Positions 38,859-49,513 of a stretch of DNA of 64,000 bases are shown here, piece by piece; within the stretch, counting starts at the first letter, position 1, and each line of letters opens with the position of its first letter. The translations under genes and the position numbers were made by a program. The stretch comes from an uncultured Alphaproteobacteria bacterium. GTDB taxonomy: Bacteria; Pseudomonadota; Alphaproteobacteria; Caulobacterales; Caulobacteraceae. The stretch covers positions 114,853 to 178,852 of the forward strand of contig CAIOSI010000037.1 in assembly GCA_903860975.1 (NCBI GenBank), given 5' to 3'. The notes under the pieces were generated by a model. It was not told the origin of the DNA. It saw only the letters and a list, made by a program, of their open reading frames with translations, and ran no database searches.

Positions 38859-40196
38859 ATGCGCTATCTGCCCTTAACGCCCGACGACCGCACTCAAATG
38901 CTGGGGACGATCGGCGTTCCCGACATAGACGCCCTGTTCAAGGACGTACCGACTGCGGCCCGAAAAACAGAGCTCTTCGAATTGCCTCGGCGAGCCGGCG
39001 AGTTGGAGGTCGAGCGCGAGCTCGGCAAGCTGGCGGCGATGAACCGGCCGGCGGGCGCTGGACCGTTCTTCTGTGGAGCAGGCGCCTATCGCCACCATGT
39101 GCCGGCGAGCGTCGACCATATCATTCAGCGTTCGGAATTCCTTACGAGCTACACGCCCTACCAACCAGAGATCGCTCAGGGCACGTTGCAGGTGCTGTTC
39201 GAGTTCCAAACCCAAGTTGCGGCCCTGACCGGGCTCGAGGTTGCCAATGCCTCGATGTACGACGGCTCCACGGCTTGCGCTGAAGCCGTGATCATGAGCC
39301 AGCGCGTAACGCGCCGTGAAAAGGCGATCCTGTCGGGCGGCCTGCATCCGCATTATGCCGCCACAACTCAGACGATTGCCCACGCCGAGGGCATGAAAAT
39401 CGTCCGCCAAGCCGGTGCCATTGATGCTGAGGCTGCAGTGATCGCTGCGATCGATGCGCAGACCGCATGCGTCGTGGTCCAAACGCCAAACGTATTCGGT
39501 GTGGTCACCGACGTGACCAAGATCGCTGAAGCTGCACATGTTGCAGGCGCTCTCCTGATCGTGGTGACGACCGAGGCGGTATCCTTCGGTCTGCTGAAAT
39601 CACCCGGCGAGATGGGGGCGGATATCGCCGTGGCCGAGGGGCAATCGATCGGCAACGCCCTGAACTATGGCGGACCCTATATCGGGCTGCTTGCGGCCCG
39701 CGAAAAGCTGGTGCGTCAGATGCCGGGGCGCCTCTGCGGCGAGACCGTCGATGCGGATGGCCGGCGCGGCTATGTCCTGACGCTTTCGACGCGTGAGCAG
39801 CATATTCGCCGCGAGAAGGCGACCTCCAATATCTGTACCAACTCTGGCCTCTGCGCTCTGGCTTTCACGGTCCATTTGTCTTTGTTGGGCGAAGTCGGAC
39901 TTCGCCAGCTGGCGGCCCTGAATCATAGTCGGGCGCGCGAACTGAAAGACGCGCTCGACGGTATCGTTGAAGTCCTGACACCGAGGTTCTTCAACGAAAT
40001 CGCCGTGCGGGTCCCGGACGCTGCAAACGTTGTTGAGGCGCTGCTGGCCGACGGGATCATCGCTGGGGTGCCCTATTCGCGGCTGGATCCACACGCGGGT
40101 CTGGACGACGTCCTGCTGCTCGCGGCCACCGAAACCACCACGTCTGACGATATCGCGGCCTTGGTTGCCGCCCTCAAGGGGAGGCTTGGCCGATGA
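38859..40196 (+). CDS. gcvPA: Glycine dehydrogenase (decarboxylating) subunit 1
   Basis: A 445-residue N-terminal half of the split P protein. It starts [20 protein letters not shown] at ATG 38859; an in-frame upstream extension to 38670 overlaps gcvH and is rejected. Conserved parts: [40 protein letters not shown] and [20 protein letters not shown]. It pairs with the PLP-carrying GcvPB to decarboxylate glycine. Its stop overlaps the gcvPB start (ATGA). Confidence 0.95.
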   Translation: MRYLPLTPDDRTQMLGTIGVPDIDALFKDVPTAARKTELFELPRRAGELEVERELGKLAAMNRPAGAGPFFCGAGAYRHHVPASVDHIIQRSEFLTSYTPYQPEIAQGTLQVLFEFQTQVAALTGLEVANASMYDGSTACAEAVIMSQRVTRREKAILSGGLHPHYAATTQTIAHAEGMKIVRQAGAIDAEAAVIAAIDAQTACVVVQTPNVFGVVTDVTKIAEAAHVAGALLIVVTTEAVSFGLLKSPGEMGADIAVAEGQSIGNALNYGGPYIGLLAAREKLVRQMPGRLCGETVDADGRRGYVLTLSTREQHIRREKATSNICTNSGLCALAFTVHLSLLGEVGLRQLAALNHSRARELKDALDGIVEVLTPRFFNEIAVRVPDAANVVEALLADGIIAGVPYSRLDPHAGLDDVLLLAATETTTSDDIAALVAALKGRLGR

Positions 40197-41776
40197 GCAT
40201 GTCCAGCGTGGGACGCCCCACCCAACCCAATGTCGGCGCCTCTATTGGTGGCCACGCTTCGCTGACCGGCGGCCGGGGTCTGCTCCAAGACGAACCTCTG
40301 CTGTTCGAACTGGGCGGTTGGGACAAGACCGGCGTGGACTTTGATGCGGCCGAGCATGACGCATCCGACCTCGGCGATCTCGTTCGAAGCCGCCCGATCG
40401 GCCTTTCCGGCCTCTCTGAGCCAGAGACCATGCGCCACTATGTGCGTCTTTCTCAAAAGAACCATGCCATCGACCTGGCTCTCTACCCGCTCGGCTCGTG
40501 CACCATGAAACACAACCCGCGGCTTAACGAAAAGATGGCGCGCCTGTCGGGCTTCGCCGACCTGCACCCCCTTCAGCCCATGTCGACGACGCAGGGCGCG
40601 CTGGAGTTGATGGACCGCCTCGCTCACTGGCTGAAAACGCTCACCGGAATGCCGGCCGTGGCGCTCACGCCCAAAGCCGGCGCCCACGGAGAGCTCTGCG
40701 GACTGCTCTGCATTCGCGCGGCACACGAAGCCGCCGGCCACGGCCACCGACGTCGGGTCTTGGTGCCCACTTCGGCCCATGGCACCAATCCCGCGACCGC
40801 AGCCTTCGTCGGTTACTCTGTGCAGGAGATCGCCCAGACCGCCGACGGCCGCGTAGACCTTTCCGATCTCGCCGCCAAGCTCGGCCCAGACGTCGCCGCG
40901 ATCATGGTGACGAACCCGAATACCTGCGGGCTTTTTGAGCGCGATGTGATCGAGATCGCCCGACTTACCCATGAGGCCGGCGCCTACTTCTACTGCGACG
41001 GAGCTAACTTCAACGCCATCGTTGGCCGCGTCCGCCCAGGCGACCTAGGCGTCGATGCCATGCACATCAACTTGCACAAAACCTTCTCCACGCCCCACGG
41101 CGGCGGCGGGCCGGGTGCCGGTCCCGTCGTGCTTTCCAAGGCGCTCGCTCCCTTTGCCCCGGCGCCTTGGATTGTCCATGGCTCGCAGGGACTGGAACTG
41201 GTCGAGGAGACCAAGGCTGAGGCGGCCCAGGCCTTCGGTCGGATGTGCGCCTTCCAGGGTCAGATGGGTATGTTCGTCCGTGCTTACGCCTACATGCGCA
41301 GCCATGGCTCCGACGGCCTGCGACAGGTTGCCGAAGATGCGGTGCTCAACGCCAATTATGTCAAGGCCGTGCTGTCAGCGCAGATGACCCCGGCATTCCC
41401 GGACGGCCCCTGCATGCATGAAGCGTTATTCAGCGACGCCTGGCTGGACGACACGGGGGTGACGACCCTGGACTTCGCGAAGGCAATGATCGACGAGGGG
41501 TTCCACCCGATGACCATGTATTTCCCGCTGGTGGTGCATGGGGCAATGCTGATCGAGCCCACGGAGACAGAGTCCAAGCGCGAGCTTGACCGCTTCTGCG
41601 GCGCGCTTTTGGCGCTCGCCAAGGCGGCAAAGGCCGGTGACGTCGACCGCTTCAAAGGCGCGCCCTATCTGGCGCCCATGCGTCGGCTTGACGAAACCTT
41701 GGCGGCACGCAAACCGAAACTGACGTGGCGCCCTGACGACAGCACTGTGGCGCCGACGCCATTAGCGGCTGAATAG
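40193..41776 (+). CDS. gcvPB: Glycine dehydrogenase (decarboxylating) subunit 2
   Basis: The 527-residue PLP-binding half of P protein. The PLP lysine lies in [20 protein letters not shown]; other family parts are [40 protein letters not shown] and [17 protein letters not shown]. It decarboxylates glycine and hands the aminomethyl group to GcvH. Coupled to gcvPA through a 4-base overlap; last recognised gene of the riboswitch-controlled operon. Confidence 0.96.
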   Translation: MSMSSVGRPTQPNVGASIGGHASLTGGRGLLQDEPLLFELGGWDKTGVDFDAAEHDASDLGDLVRSRPIGLSGLSEPETMRHYVRLSQKNHAIDLALYPLGSCTMKHNPRLNEKMARLSGFADLHPLQPMSTTQGALELMDRLAHWLKTLTGMPAVALTPKAGAHGELCGLLCIRAAHEAAGHGHRRRVLVPTSAHGTNPATAAFVGYSVQEIAQTADGRVDLSDLAAKLGPDVAAIMVTNPNTCGLFERDVIEIARLTHEAGAYFYCDGANFNAIVGRVRPGDLGVDAMHINLHKTFSTPHGGGGPGAGPVVLSKALAPFAPAPWIVHGSQGLELVEETKAEAAQAFGRMCAFQGQMGMFVRAYAYMRSHGSDGLRQVAEDAVLNANYVKAVLSAQMTPAFPDGPCMHEALFSDAWLDDTGVTTLDFAKAMIDEGFHPMTMYFPLVVHGAMLIEPTETESKRELDRFCGALLALAKAAKAGDVDRFKGAPYLAPMRRLDETLAARKPKLTWRPDDSTVAPTPLAAE

Positions 41777-41902
41777 AGGGCCATTAGGAAAATTTAATAG
41801 GTCTGGTCCTTTACGACTCCTAAGCCGGTTCGCATATCAATGTAGCGACGCGGTGGTTCGGATCTCCATTCGGCCCGTTCGCGCGTTCCCAGGTTTGCTC
41901 CA

Positions 41903-42316
41903 GTGACTTTCGCCATGCCCTCATTGCGCGTTTACCGCGCCTCCGACGAGTTTGCCCGCGAGCTGGCCTTGCGCGTAGCGCGTTGGCTGCTGATCGGACT
42001 GGGGCTAGTGATCATGCTGATCGGGCTGCCTCTGGTGGCCCTACCGGGGCATCTGGGCCTGCCGCTGATAGTGGTTGGGCTGATGATCGTTCTGCGTAAC
42101 TCGTTCAGCGCCAAGCGCCGGTTCGTAAAAATGCAGCGCGCGCACCCCAACATGGTCTTCCCACTTCGCCGCCTGATGCGGCGCGAGCCGGAGATTGTTC
42201 AAGTATTCTGGCAACAATACCTGCGCGTCGAACGCCTGGTGCTGCCGCGCCGCTACCGCTTTGCGATCAAGAGCCGTCGCTACCTGAAGCGCCGGTTTCA
42301 GCGCACGGCGGCTTAA
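41903..42316 (+). CDS. PGPGW-like small membrane protein
   Basis: A 137-residue protein (133 if ATG 41915 is the start). Two helices enclose the motif GLPLVALPGHLGLPLIVVGL, resembling the PGPGW transmembrane family (here LPGHLGLP). The C-terminal half is strongly basic (RRYRFAIKSRRYLKRRFQRT) and probably cytoplasmic. GTG 41903 has a weak AGG ribosome site about 9 bases upstream; ATG 41915 has none. Function unknown. Confidence 0.72.
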   Translation: MTFAMPSLRVYRASDEFARELALRVARWLLIGLGLVIMLIGLPLVALPGHLGLPLIVVGLMIVLRNSFSAKRRFVKMQRAHPNMVFPLRRLMRREPEIVQVFWQQYLRVERLVLPRRYRFAIKSRRYLKRRFQRTAA

Positions 42317-42620
42317 TCGGATCTCTTCCTCAGGGACCTGAGCTGAAGTCGAACGCGCATCGACGGCGGCTCTAACAGCTGCGCCCATACCGCGCGCCAT
42401 GCGGGTCAGGAGACATCCGGGCCGCCTCGTAGACTTCGCGTGGCTGCTGACGATCGCCCCGCGGCGAGATGTGGCCGTGATCGTCGATATCGCCGCAGCG
42501 ATAGCGTCATGGGGTCAGACCAAGCCAAGCGCAGACCCGCACCGACAGAGGCCCACAAGCTTCGATCCGCGCGTACTCACCACGCTGCGTCGCCATCAAA
42601 GGTCTGGGCGCACAATGAGA
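42317..42620. other. 304-base gap before the strong terminator
   Basis: No protein gene is supported here: the open frames in both directions lack ribosome sites and overlap each other. A strong terminator lies at its right end, some 300 bases past the nearest + strand stop. The stretch is therefore either a long 3' untranslated region or a separate small RNA; I cannot match it to a known RNA family. Confidence 0.4.
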
Positions 42621-42652
42621 ACGCCCCAGGACCATGTCCTAGGGCGTTTTTT
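42621..42652 (+). terminator. Strong intrinsic terminator
   Basis: ACGCCC-C-AGGAC-CAT-GTCCT-A-GGGCGT forms an 11-pair hairpin with one C/A mismatch and is followed by six T (42647-42652) on the + strand. On the minus strand the sequence after the hairpin is TCTCATT, a weaker T tract, so it could also end the leftward atp operon, whose last gene stops at 42702. Probably a bidirectional terminator between converging genes. Confidence 0.85.
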
Positions 42653-42701
42653 ATTCTGTCATGCCGTTCAGCCGCCGCGTTCGCCGCGCCCAGTCGGCGC
42701 C

Positions 42702-43193
42702 CTACTGCAGCTTGCCGGACATTTGCCCGATCGCTGCGTCGATCAGCGGATCGGACTTCGCGCCAGCGATGCGGGCGGCCAGGACCTGTTCAGCCATTTT
42801 CGCGGCGAGTTCGCCGGCAGCCGCCTTCACTTCGGCCGCGGCCTGGGCCTCAGCAGTTGCGATGCGGCGTTCGGCCAGTTGGCCGCGGCGTTCAATTTGC
42901 TCTGCGAGCCGCTCCTGCGCCTCAACCTGCATGCGCTTGGCCTGTTCTTCGGCATTGGCCAAAATCTCTGCCGACAACTTTTCAGACGCCTCACGGTCGG
43001 CCTGAATTCGAGCCAGCAGGGCTTGGGCTTCTTCGCGAAGCTGGTTGGCTTCGTCAAGCTGAGCCCGCACCTTCTCGCCCGCATCACCAAGCGCCTTCCA
43101 GGCAAACTTATGTACGCCGGCGGCCACCAGGATGACCAGGAAGACGACGAAGGCGATGCCGACCCAAAAGTGGGCGTCGGTAAGCAGTTCCAT
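42702..43193 (-). CDS. atpF: F0F1 ATP synthase subunit b
   Basis: A 163-residue peripheral-stalk subunit: one N-terminal membrane helix (HFWVGIAFVVFLVILVAAGV) followed by a long charged coiled coil (QLREEAQALLARIQADREAS, AEEQAKRMQVEAQERLAEQI). It holds F1 to the a subunit. Last of the leftward F0 genes, 4 bases after the b' gene. Alphaproteobacterial F0 operons are typically separate from the F1 operon, as here: no F1 gene is in the window. Confidence 0.94.
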   Translation of the reverse strand: MELLTDAHFWVGIAFVVFLVILVAAGVHKFAWKALGDAGEKVRAQLDEANQLREEAQALLARIQADREASEKLSAEILANAEEQAKRMQVEAQERLAEQIERRGQLAERRIATAEAQAAAEVKAAAGELAAKMAEQVLAARIAGAKSDPLIDAAIGQMSGKLQ

Positions 43194-43197
43194 CGTC

Positions 43198-43722
43198 CTA
43201 TCCTCTCGCCGCGGTGAGTTCCGCGGTCGTCGCAGCTTTGCCGGTCAGCTTGCTGACGATGATGCCGGCGGTGTCGGAGGCTATACCTGCGACATTGGCC
43301 ATGGCCGCGTCGCGGGCTTTGGTGATCCGTGCCTCGGCGACGGCGCCTTTTTCGGCCAGCGTAGCTTCTTCCTCGGCAAGCCGGGCCGCAACTTCAGCCT
43401 GGGCCTTGGCCCGGGCTTCGGCCGCGACACGCTGAGCCGCGGCCCTCGCCTGCGCGGTTTCTGCGGCGGCGGCGGTGGCCTGGGCCTCAGCCTCGTCCTT
43501 CAAACGGCGGGCGTCAGCGATATCGCCGCTGATCTTTTCATCGCGCGCATCGATCGTGCCACCGACGCGGGGAGCCGCGAACAGTCGCACGAACAGCAGC
43601 ACCACCAGGAACATGATCAGGAACCAGACGATCTGGCCTGGCCACCACTGGAAGTCGAACTGCGGCAACCCGGCGGACTTAGCCTCCGGCGCGGCCGTGC
43701 TTTCTTGGGTCTCAGTCGCCAT
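43198..43722 (-). CDS. atpG: F0F1 ATP synthase subunit b'
   Basis: A 174-residue b-type subunit with one membrane helix (WPGQIVWFLIMFLVVLLFVR) followed by an Ala/Glu/Lys-rich coiled coil (AEAQATAAAAETAQARAAAQ). It forms a hetero-dimeric stalk with subunit b, as in photosynthetic and other alphaproteobacteria. Its N terminus has a short Ala/Pro-rich extension. It lies between atpE (26 bases) and atpF (4 bases). The symbol atpG is used for b' here and must not be confused with F1 gamma. Confidence 0.92.
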   Translation of the reverse strand: MATETQESTAAPEAKSAGLPQFDFQWWPGQIVWFLIMFLVVLLFVRLFAAPRVGGTIDARDEKISGDIADARRLKDEAEAQATAAAAETAQARAAAQRVAAEARAKAQAEVAARLAEEEATLAEKGAVAEARITKARDAAMANVAGIASDTAGIIVSKLTGKAATTAELTAARG

Positions 43723-43748
43723 TGGCGATCAGCCTCTGGGACTAGGGC

Positions 43749-44000
43749 TTAGGAGCCGAACAGAATGATCAGAGAGACCACGAAGGCGAACAAGCCCATG
43801 GTTTCGGTGAGCGCCATGCCAAGGAACAGCATGGTTTGCTGGCTCGCAGCGCCCGCCGGGTTGCGGATCGCGGCTTGCAAATAGCTGCCGAACAGCACGC
43901 CAAGGCCGACACCGGCGCCGATCATGCCCATGGCGGCGAGACCCGCGCCGATAAGCTTGGCTGAGGTGTGAAAGTCGACGACGGAAGCGACGGGGTTCAT
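43749..44000 (-). CDS. atpE: F0F1 ATP synthase subunit c
   Basis: An 83-residue proteolipid of two helices. The first is Gly-rich (LIGAGLAAMGMIGAGVGLGV), the polar loop is AIRNPAGAASQQ, and the proton-carrying Glu is in GMALTETMGLFAFV (about residue 66). The ring of c subunits turns with proton flow. ATG 44000 is the family start; the open frame continues upstream into atpB without coding sense. Confidence 0.96.
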   Translation of the reverse strand: MNPVASVVDFHTSAKLIGAGLAAMGMIGAGVGLGVLFGSYLQAAIRNPAGAASQQTMLFLGMALTETMGLFAFVVSLIILFGS

Positions 44001-44032
44001 GGGATAGTCCTCTATAGAAATGCGGGTTCGAG

Positions 44033-44860
44033 TTAGTGGCCGTGACCGAAGTTCACGACCTCGTTGAGGTAGACGGTGGCCAGCGCCGCGAAAACGAAGG
44101 CCTGCAAGATCGCCACAACCAGTTCCAGGCCGGTCAGCCCCACGATCATTGCAAAGGAAAGAATACTGGGAATGAGGGCGAGTGTCGCCAGTCCGCCCGA
44201 AAGTCCGACGATTGCGAGCGCCACCACGAAGGAGCCGAAGAGGCTCATCACCACGTGTCCGCCTAGCATGTTGCCGAACAAACGCAGGGCCAGGGTCAAG
44301 GGCCGTACGAAGTAGGAAATCATCTCGATCAGCACCATCGCGATGCCGCCGAAGATGCCCATACCAGAAACCCAAAACAGCCCCAGGAACCGTGGGCCAT
44401 GCTTGACGAAGCCAAGGATGAACACGCTGAAGAAGGTCAGCACCGCCAAGGTTGCCGTCACCGCCAGTTGCGACGTCACAGCGAAGGTCAAATCAAAGCC
44501 CGCCACATTGCCGACGGCTAGGACCACGCTCATTAGGTTAAGCACCAAGATGACCAGGAAAAGCGTGAAAATGTACGGCACATAAGGCTTGCCGCCATGC
44601 CCAATGATTGGCCCGACCAACACACGATCGACGATGTTGTAGAGGCTTTCCGCCAGCGCCTGGCCGCGATTGGGCACAATCTCACGCCGCGCTGTGAGCG
44701 CGAAGAAGGCGATCAGAATGACGGCGCCAGCGATCATGCTCGCGACCGAATTGGTGATCGACATGTCTACGGCCAGGCCGCCGACATGGAAGACCGGTCC
44801 CTGAATGATCTTGTGGATCAGGAACTGATGCATCGGTTCGATGGCGGGTTGCTGCGCCAT
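44033..44860 (-). CDS. atpB: F0F1 ATP synthase subunit a
   Basis: A 275-residue multi-helix protein forming the proton half-channels. The essential Arg lies in YFVRPLTLALRLFGNMLGGH; other conserved parts are VGPIIGHGGKPYVPYIFTLF and LVAILQAFVFAALATVYLNE. ATG 44860 (MAQQPAIEPMHQF) is preferred; the frame is open to 44917, but that part overlaps atpI. It lies 7 bases after atpI and 32 before atpE. Confidence 0.96.
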   Translation of the reverse strand: MAQQPAIEPMHQFLIHKIIQGPVFHVGGLAVDMSITNSVASMIAGAVILIAFFALTARREIVPNRGQALAESLYNIVDRVLVGPIIGHGGKPYVPYIFTLFLVILVLNLMSVVLAVGNVAGFDLTFAVTSQLAVTATLAVLTFFSVFILGFVKHGPRFLGLFWVSGMGIFGGIAMVLIEMISYFVRPLTLALRLFGNMLGGHVVMSLFGSFVVALAIVGLSGGLATLALIPSILSFAMIVGLTGLELVVAILQAFVFAALATVYLNEVVNFGHGH

Positions 44861-44867
44861 AAGGGCC

Positions 44868-45218
44868 TTAGTCCTCGTCTTCTTCGTCAGGCACGCCTGG
44901 CACGGGACCAAGCGCATCCAGTTCTTTTTTGCTCGACCTCGCCGCGGCGGTGACCGCGGTGAAAATCGAAAATCCCGTACCGATCAGCAGACCGCCGACC
45001 ACGCCCCAGGGCTGAGTATGCGCGACGCGATCGAGGAGCCAGCCGAGACCGACACCCCCAAGCAGCCCGCCCACCACTTCGCCCACGAAGCGGTAACCCT
45101 GCGCCATGGCCGCGTGAGTATCAGGACTCACTTTGCGGGCTTGCGCCGCCTCCGCCGCCCCCAAGCGCTGATCGAGACTCTTGAGAGCCTCATCTGGCGG
45201 AACATTGGGGTGTGGCAT
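44868..45218 (-). CDS. atpI: AtpI-like ATP synthase assembly protein
   Basis: A 116-residue AtpI/F0F1 gene-1 type protein. Two helices with Gly-rich faces (GYRFVGEVVGGLLGGVGLGW, WGVVGGLLIGTGFSIFTAVT) are preceded by a coiled N terminus (EALKSLDQRLGAAEAAQARK) and followed by an acidic tail (VPDEEDED). It is thought to help c-ring assembly or Mg2+ supply. ATG 45218 is the family start; the longer frame to 45389 runs through the promoter region. First gene of the F0 operon. Confidence 0.9.
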   Translation of the reverse strand: MPHPNVPPDEALKSLDQRLGAAEAAQARKVSPDTHAAMAQGYRFVGEVVGGLLGGVGLGWLLDRVAHTQPWGVVGGLLIGTGFSIFTAVTAAARSSKKELDALGPVPGVPDEEDED

Positions 45219-45409
45219 ACGTCGGAAGGCCTTAGGACCGCGACGTCGCCGCCACGGCTGGGGCTTTTTGGTCGCGCGGAACCTATAGACCGTGCTGCGG
45301 CGCGTCAAGGCTAGGTGAGTACGGTTTATCCTATTGTTTTTACATGATATTTGTGACGTCGCGACACATGGTCCACGCTGCGGGCTCACACCGACCTCTT
45401 ACAGTTGGG

Positions 45410-48400
45410 TCACTGGGCCGCCATCGCCTCGGCCTGATGCAGATCGACCGACACCAGCTGAGAGACGCCGCGCTCGGCCATGGTGACCCCGAAGAGGCGA
45501 TCCATGCGCGCCATAGTCACCGGATTATGGGTGATGGCGATAAAACGCGTCTCGGTGCGCCGACGCATTTCATCGAGCATATTGCAGAAGCGGTCGACGT
45601 TGGCGTCGTCGAGCGGAGCGTCGACCTCGTCCAACACGCAGATCGGCGAGGGCTGGGCCAGGAACACGGCGAAGATCAGAGCCGTCGCGGTCAGCGCCTG
45701 CTCGCCACCACTCATAAGGCTCATCGTCGCCATACGTTTGCCCGGTGGACACGCGTAGATTTCGAGCCCGGCCTCTAATGGGTCTTCGGATTCAACGAGT
45801 CGCAGTTCGGCTTGGCCGCCCTGGAACAGGGCCTGGAAAAGCGTCTTGAAGTGCTCGTGAATCACCTCGAAGGCGGCAAGCAGGCGATCACGCCCCTCAT
45901 TATTCAGTTCGCTGATCCCCTCGCGAAGGCGGGAGATCGCGCCGGTCAGATCAGAGCGCTCCGTCTGCATGGTCGTCAGCCGCGCGGCATGCTCGGTCGC
46001 TTCTTCCTCGGCGCGCAGGTTCACTGGGCCGATGGCATCGCGCTGACGTTCAAGATTGTAGAGGTGGGCCTCGATGCCATCAGCATCGCCCGGGATGGCG
46101 ACGGCCTCGTCGGCGATTTTTCGAGCAAGCTCCTCAGGCTCAATACGGGCGGTCTCCCGGATCTGGCCGCCGACCTCCGCCAGACGCGCCATTGCGGCCT
46201 CAGCGTGGGCGGCTAAGCTGGCGCGTACTTCACGAGCCTCGGAAGCGGCGGCTTCAGCGGCCCGCAAGCTGCGATCCGCATCAGCCCGCTCGTGCTCAGC
46301 GCCAGCCAAAGCATCTGAGGACTTCGCGCGACGGGCCTCGGCGACCCCGAGTTCGTCCAGCAGGGTGGCCCGACGGGCCTCAAGCGTCTCTGGAGCGGCC
46401 CTGGCCTTGAGCAGTTCGGCTTCGGACTTCATCCGCCCACCGGCCAGCGCCTCGAGGCGTTTTGCGGCGGCCTGCGAGCGGCGAACCCAATCCTGGCGAT
46501 CGCTGGTGAGCAGTTCCAGCCGTCTGGCGCGCCCGTCGCGCTCGCGCACTTCCACGTCATAGGCTGCGCGCGCCTCGGCGGCGGCCTGGCGGGCTGGACC
46601 GGCGGCAGACCGCGCCTGGGCGAGACGCTCGGCCAGATCCTGCCTGTCAGATTGAGGGGAGGCCGCGGCCTGGGCGACCGACAAGGCCCGCTCGCATTCG
46701 GCGAGCTCCGCTTCAAAGCGACCGATCACGTCGTCAAGGGAGGCGGCGTGGGCCTCTTTGCGGGCGGCCTCGCGATCGAACCGTTCAAGCGCCGCGCGCG
46801 CGGCCAGCGCCTTCTCCTCAGCGACGGGCGTCTCGCGTCGGGCGGCGCGTCGGGCTTCTTCGATATCGGCGAGCTTGGTGGCGGAGCGCTTCAGCACTTC
46901 GCGCCCAGCCTCGGCCCTGGGCGTCAGCGCTTCGATTTCAGTCTCGACCTCAGCCAGGCGCGTCTTCTGCTCCAGCCTGACTGCCGCAGGCTTGGGCGCG
47001 TCGGCGCGCGAGGTGAAACCATCCCAGCGCCAGAGGTCGCCTTCTTTAGACACAAGCCGGCAACCGGGCGCCAGATCGGACTGAAGGCGATCGCCTTCCG
47101 CACGATCGACCAAAGCTGTAAAGGTCAGGCGCGCAGACAGCGCGTCAGGTGCCCTGACCAGAGTGATTAAGGCCGTCGCGCCCTTCGGCCAAACGGGTGC
47201 TTCGGCATCTCGGCCTCCCCAAAAGGTTGGCGCTGCGCGATCAAGGGCGGCGTCTAGATCGTCACCTAAGGCCGCGGCCAGTGCTTTCTCGTAGCCCCGC
47301 CCCGGGGAGACCACGTCGAGCACGGGCGTAAAACCACCGCGCTTTGCCTGGGCGACCAGGGCGGCCAGCGCTCGGGCTTCAGCCGTCAGACGGCCAAGCT
47401 GCTCATCAAGCTTGCGGGCGACCTCGCGGGCGGCGAGCTCTGCGCCTTGCGCAAGAGTTCGCTCTTCTTCAGCTGCTTCCAAAGCGGCGCGGGCGGTGGC
47501 GAGTGCGACATCTGCGGCCTCCAGGTCAGACTTGGCTTGGAGGGCCTGCGGGTTTGCAATGACACCCAGGGCTTGGCGTTCAGCCTTCGCCTGATCCAGC
47601 GCCCGGCGTGTACGCGACAGACGCGTCTGCGCTTCCTCGACCCGGTGTGTCGCGGCACGGCGTACAGCCTCCTCGGCGGCAACCTGGCCGGCCAGGGCCT
47701 CGACCTCGGCATCAGCAGCAGCACGGGCGATTTCGGCGCGCTTGGCGGCAAGCTCAAGTTCCGGAATGCGCTCAGGCGCGGCCTTGATCGCCGCCTCCAA
47801 ATCCGCAAGGTCGTCAGCCAGACGCGCCAGGGCCGTGGCCGCATCCTCGACGATGTGCTCTTCGCGCGCGCAATCGGCAGCGATGCGAGCGAGGTCCCCA
47901 GTGAGACGTTCCAGTTCCGCGGCATGAGCCTCGTGTTCTCGGTCCAACCGGTCCTTGTCGATGGCCAGTTTGTGCAAAATCGCCGCCGAGATGGTCTCGG
48001 CTTCTCGCAGGGGCCTGATGGCCTCGTCGGCCTGTGCCGCTCGCGTCATAGCCCCAGCGGCAGCGGCGGTCGTCGTTTCTACGGCTCGGATCGCGGCGGC
48101 GGCCTCGGCGTTCAACCGTTCTGCCGCAGCCTGGGCTTCGGCCCATCGCGTGTAGAGCACCGCGCCCTGCAACGCTCGGATCTCGGCTGATAGCTTTTTG
48201 TAGCGCTCTGCCTGGCGCGCCTCGCGCTTCAGGCGGCCCAATGTCGCGTCGAGCTCACGTGCCACATCATCGAGACGTGCCAGGTTGGCTTCGGCGGCGC
48301 GAAGCCGAAGCTCCGCCTCATGTCTGCGCGAATGCAAACCTGAGACGCCGGCCGCCTCCTCCAGGATCATCCTGCGGTTTTGTGGTTTAGCGGCGATCAG

Positions 48401-48853
48401 TTCGGAAATCTGTCCTTGGCGCACCAAGGCCGGCGAATTCGATCCGGTCGAGGCGTCAGCGAACAACAACTGGACATCGCGGGCGCGCACCTCGCGACCG
48501 TTGATACGATAGGTCGACCCCTCACCTCGGTCGATACGGCGGACCACTTCCAACACCGGATGGTCATTGAAGATGGCCGGTGCGCGACGATCGGAATTGT
48601 CGATCGTAAGCGCCACCTCAGCGTGATTGCGCGAGGCCCGGCCTGCTGCACCAGCGAAGATCACATCGTCCATGCCGCCGGCCCGCATCGCCTTTGCGGA
48701 ATTGGCACCCATCACCCAGCGTAGGGCTTCCAACAGATTTGACTTGCCACAGCCATTTGGTCCGACGACGCCCGTGACTCCGGGCTCGATCCGGAACTCA
48801 GTCGGATCGACGAAGGACTTGAAGCCCGAAAGGCGAAGCCGTTGGAAGTGCAC
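45410..48853 (-). CDS. smc: Chromosome segregation protein SMC
   Basis: A 1147-residue SMC ATPase. N-terminal Walker A is [20 protein letters not shown]; long coiled coils flank a hinge at about 500-640; the C-terminal head has [20 protein letters not shown] and the Walker B segment [20 protein letters not shown]. It condenses and helps segregate the chromosome together with ScpA/ScpB, which are not in the window. GTG 48853 ([13 protein letters not shown]) fits the family start; the longer frame overlaps the dsbA-like gene. It follows that gene by 7 bases. Confidence 0.97.
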   Translation of the reverse strand: MHFQRLRLSGFKSFVDPTEFRIEPGVTGVVGPNGCGKSNLLEALRWVMGANSAKAMRAGGMDDVIFAGAAGRASRNHAEVALTIDNSDRRAPAIFNDHPVLEVVRRIDRGEGSTYRINGREVRARDVQLLFADASTGSNSPALVRQGQISELIAAKPQNRRMILEEAAGVSGLHSRRHEAELRLRAAEANLARLDDVARELDATLGRLKREARQAERYKKLSAEIRALQGAVLYTRWAEAQAAAERLNAEAAAAIRAVETTTAAAAGAMTRAAQADEAIRPLREAETISAAILHKLAIDKDRLDREHEAHAAELERLTGDLARIAADCAREEHIVEDAATALARLADDLADLEAAIKAAPERIPELELAAKRAEIARAAADAEVEALAGQVAAEEAVRRAATHRVEEAQTRLSRTRRALDQAKAERQALGVIANPQALQAKSDLEAADVALATARAALEAAEEERTLAQGAELAAREVARKLDEQLGRLTAEARALAALVAQAKRGGFTPVLDVVSPGRGYEKALAAALGDDLDAALDRAAPTFWGGRDAEAPVWPKGATALITLVRAPDALSARLTFTALVDRAEGDRLQSDLAPGCRLVSKEGDLWRWDGFTSRADAPKPAAVRLEQKTRLAEVETEIEALTPRAEAGREVLKRSATKLADIEEARRAARRETPVAEEKALAARAALERFDREAARKEAHAASLDDVIGRFEAELAECERALSVAQAAASPQSDRQDLAERLAQARSAAGPARQAAAEARAAYDVEVRERDGRARRLELLTSDRQDWVRRSQAAAKRLEALAGGRMKSEAELLKARAAPETLEARRATLLDELGVAEARRAKSSDALAGAEHERADADRSLRAAEAAASEAREVRASLAAHAEAAMARLAEVGGQIRETARIEPEELARKIADEAVAIPGDADGIEAHLYNLERQRDAIGPVNLRAEEEATEHAARLTTMQTERSDLTGAISRLREGISELNNEGRDRLLAAFEVIHEHFKTLFQALFQGGQAELRLVESEDPLEAGLEIYACPPGKRMATMSLMSGGEQALTATALIFAVFLAQPSPICVLDEVDAPLDDANVDRFCNMLDEMRRRTETRFIAITHNPVTMARMDRLFGVTMAERGVSQLVSVDLHQAEAMAAQ

Positions 48854-48860
48854 GGGTGGG

Positions 48861-49505
48861 CTAGTGACCCTTCCTCTTGGTTGCGGGGGTTTTGTTGGAA
48901 ATAGCGAGGCTCTTGCTTGCCGCAGCGATGGCCTCATCGAGCTCCGCCGGATTTGTCGGCGTTTCAATGCGCTTGCCGTTGATGAATAGGGTCGGTGTGC
49001 TCGTCACCCCGTCCTGCTCAGCGGCGCGATTGGCGCGCTCGTTGATCGCGTCAAAACCAGTCTGGTCTGTAATGCAGGCTGTGAATTTTGCTTCATCGAG
49101 CCCATTGGCGATGCCGATCTCCAGGAAGATCGGTTTGATGTTGCCTTGGGTCCAACGCGACTGGCTCCGAAATACCTGATCGACCACGGTGAAATACTTC
49201 TGAGCCCCGGAGCACCGGGCCATCATGAAGCCAGCCGCCGCGACCTGCATCGGCTCTGTCAGCATTTCCTTCAGGGTGTAACGCACCTTGCCCGTATCGA
49301 TGTATTTGGATTTCAGAGCGGGAAAAATAGTCTCATTGAAGTGCGCGCAATGGGGGCAGCTCAAAGACGCATATTCCAGGATTTCGATCTTCGCGTCAGG
49401 GCTCCCCAGGCTCATGTCGCTCGGCAGCGCGATCGGCGCAGCCGCCGTTGAACTCGCGGCGAGGACGCCTGCTGCTGCGATCAAGACGGAGCGGCGGTTC
49501 AGCAT
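48861..49505 (-). CDS. DsbA-family thioredoxin-fold protein, Tat/Sec-exported (second copy)
   Basis: A 214-residue exported thiol-disulfide protein. Signal: [20 protein letters not shown]. Redox motif CPHC in [20 protein letters not shown] (about residue 50), and the cis-Pro segment [16 protein letters not shown]. The basic tail [10 protein letters not shown] is unusual. ATG 49505 has AGGA 6 bases upstream and is preferred over TTG 49511. It closely resembles the gene just upstream, so the pair arose by duplication; both precede smc in one transcript. Confidence 0.9.
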   Translation of the reverse strand: MLNRRSVLIAAAGVLAASSTAAAPIALPSDMSLGSPDAKIEILEYASLSCPHCAHFNETIFPALKSKYIDTGKVRYTLKEMLTEPMQVAAAGFMMARCSGAQKYFTVVDQVFRSQSRWTQGNIKPIFLEIGIANGLDEAKFTACITDQTGFDAINERANRAAEQDGVTSTPTLFINGKRIETPTNPAELDEAIAAASKSLAISNKTPATKRKGH

Positions 49506-49513
49506 CAGCAATC

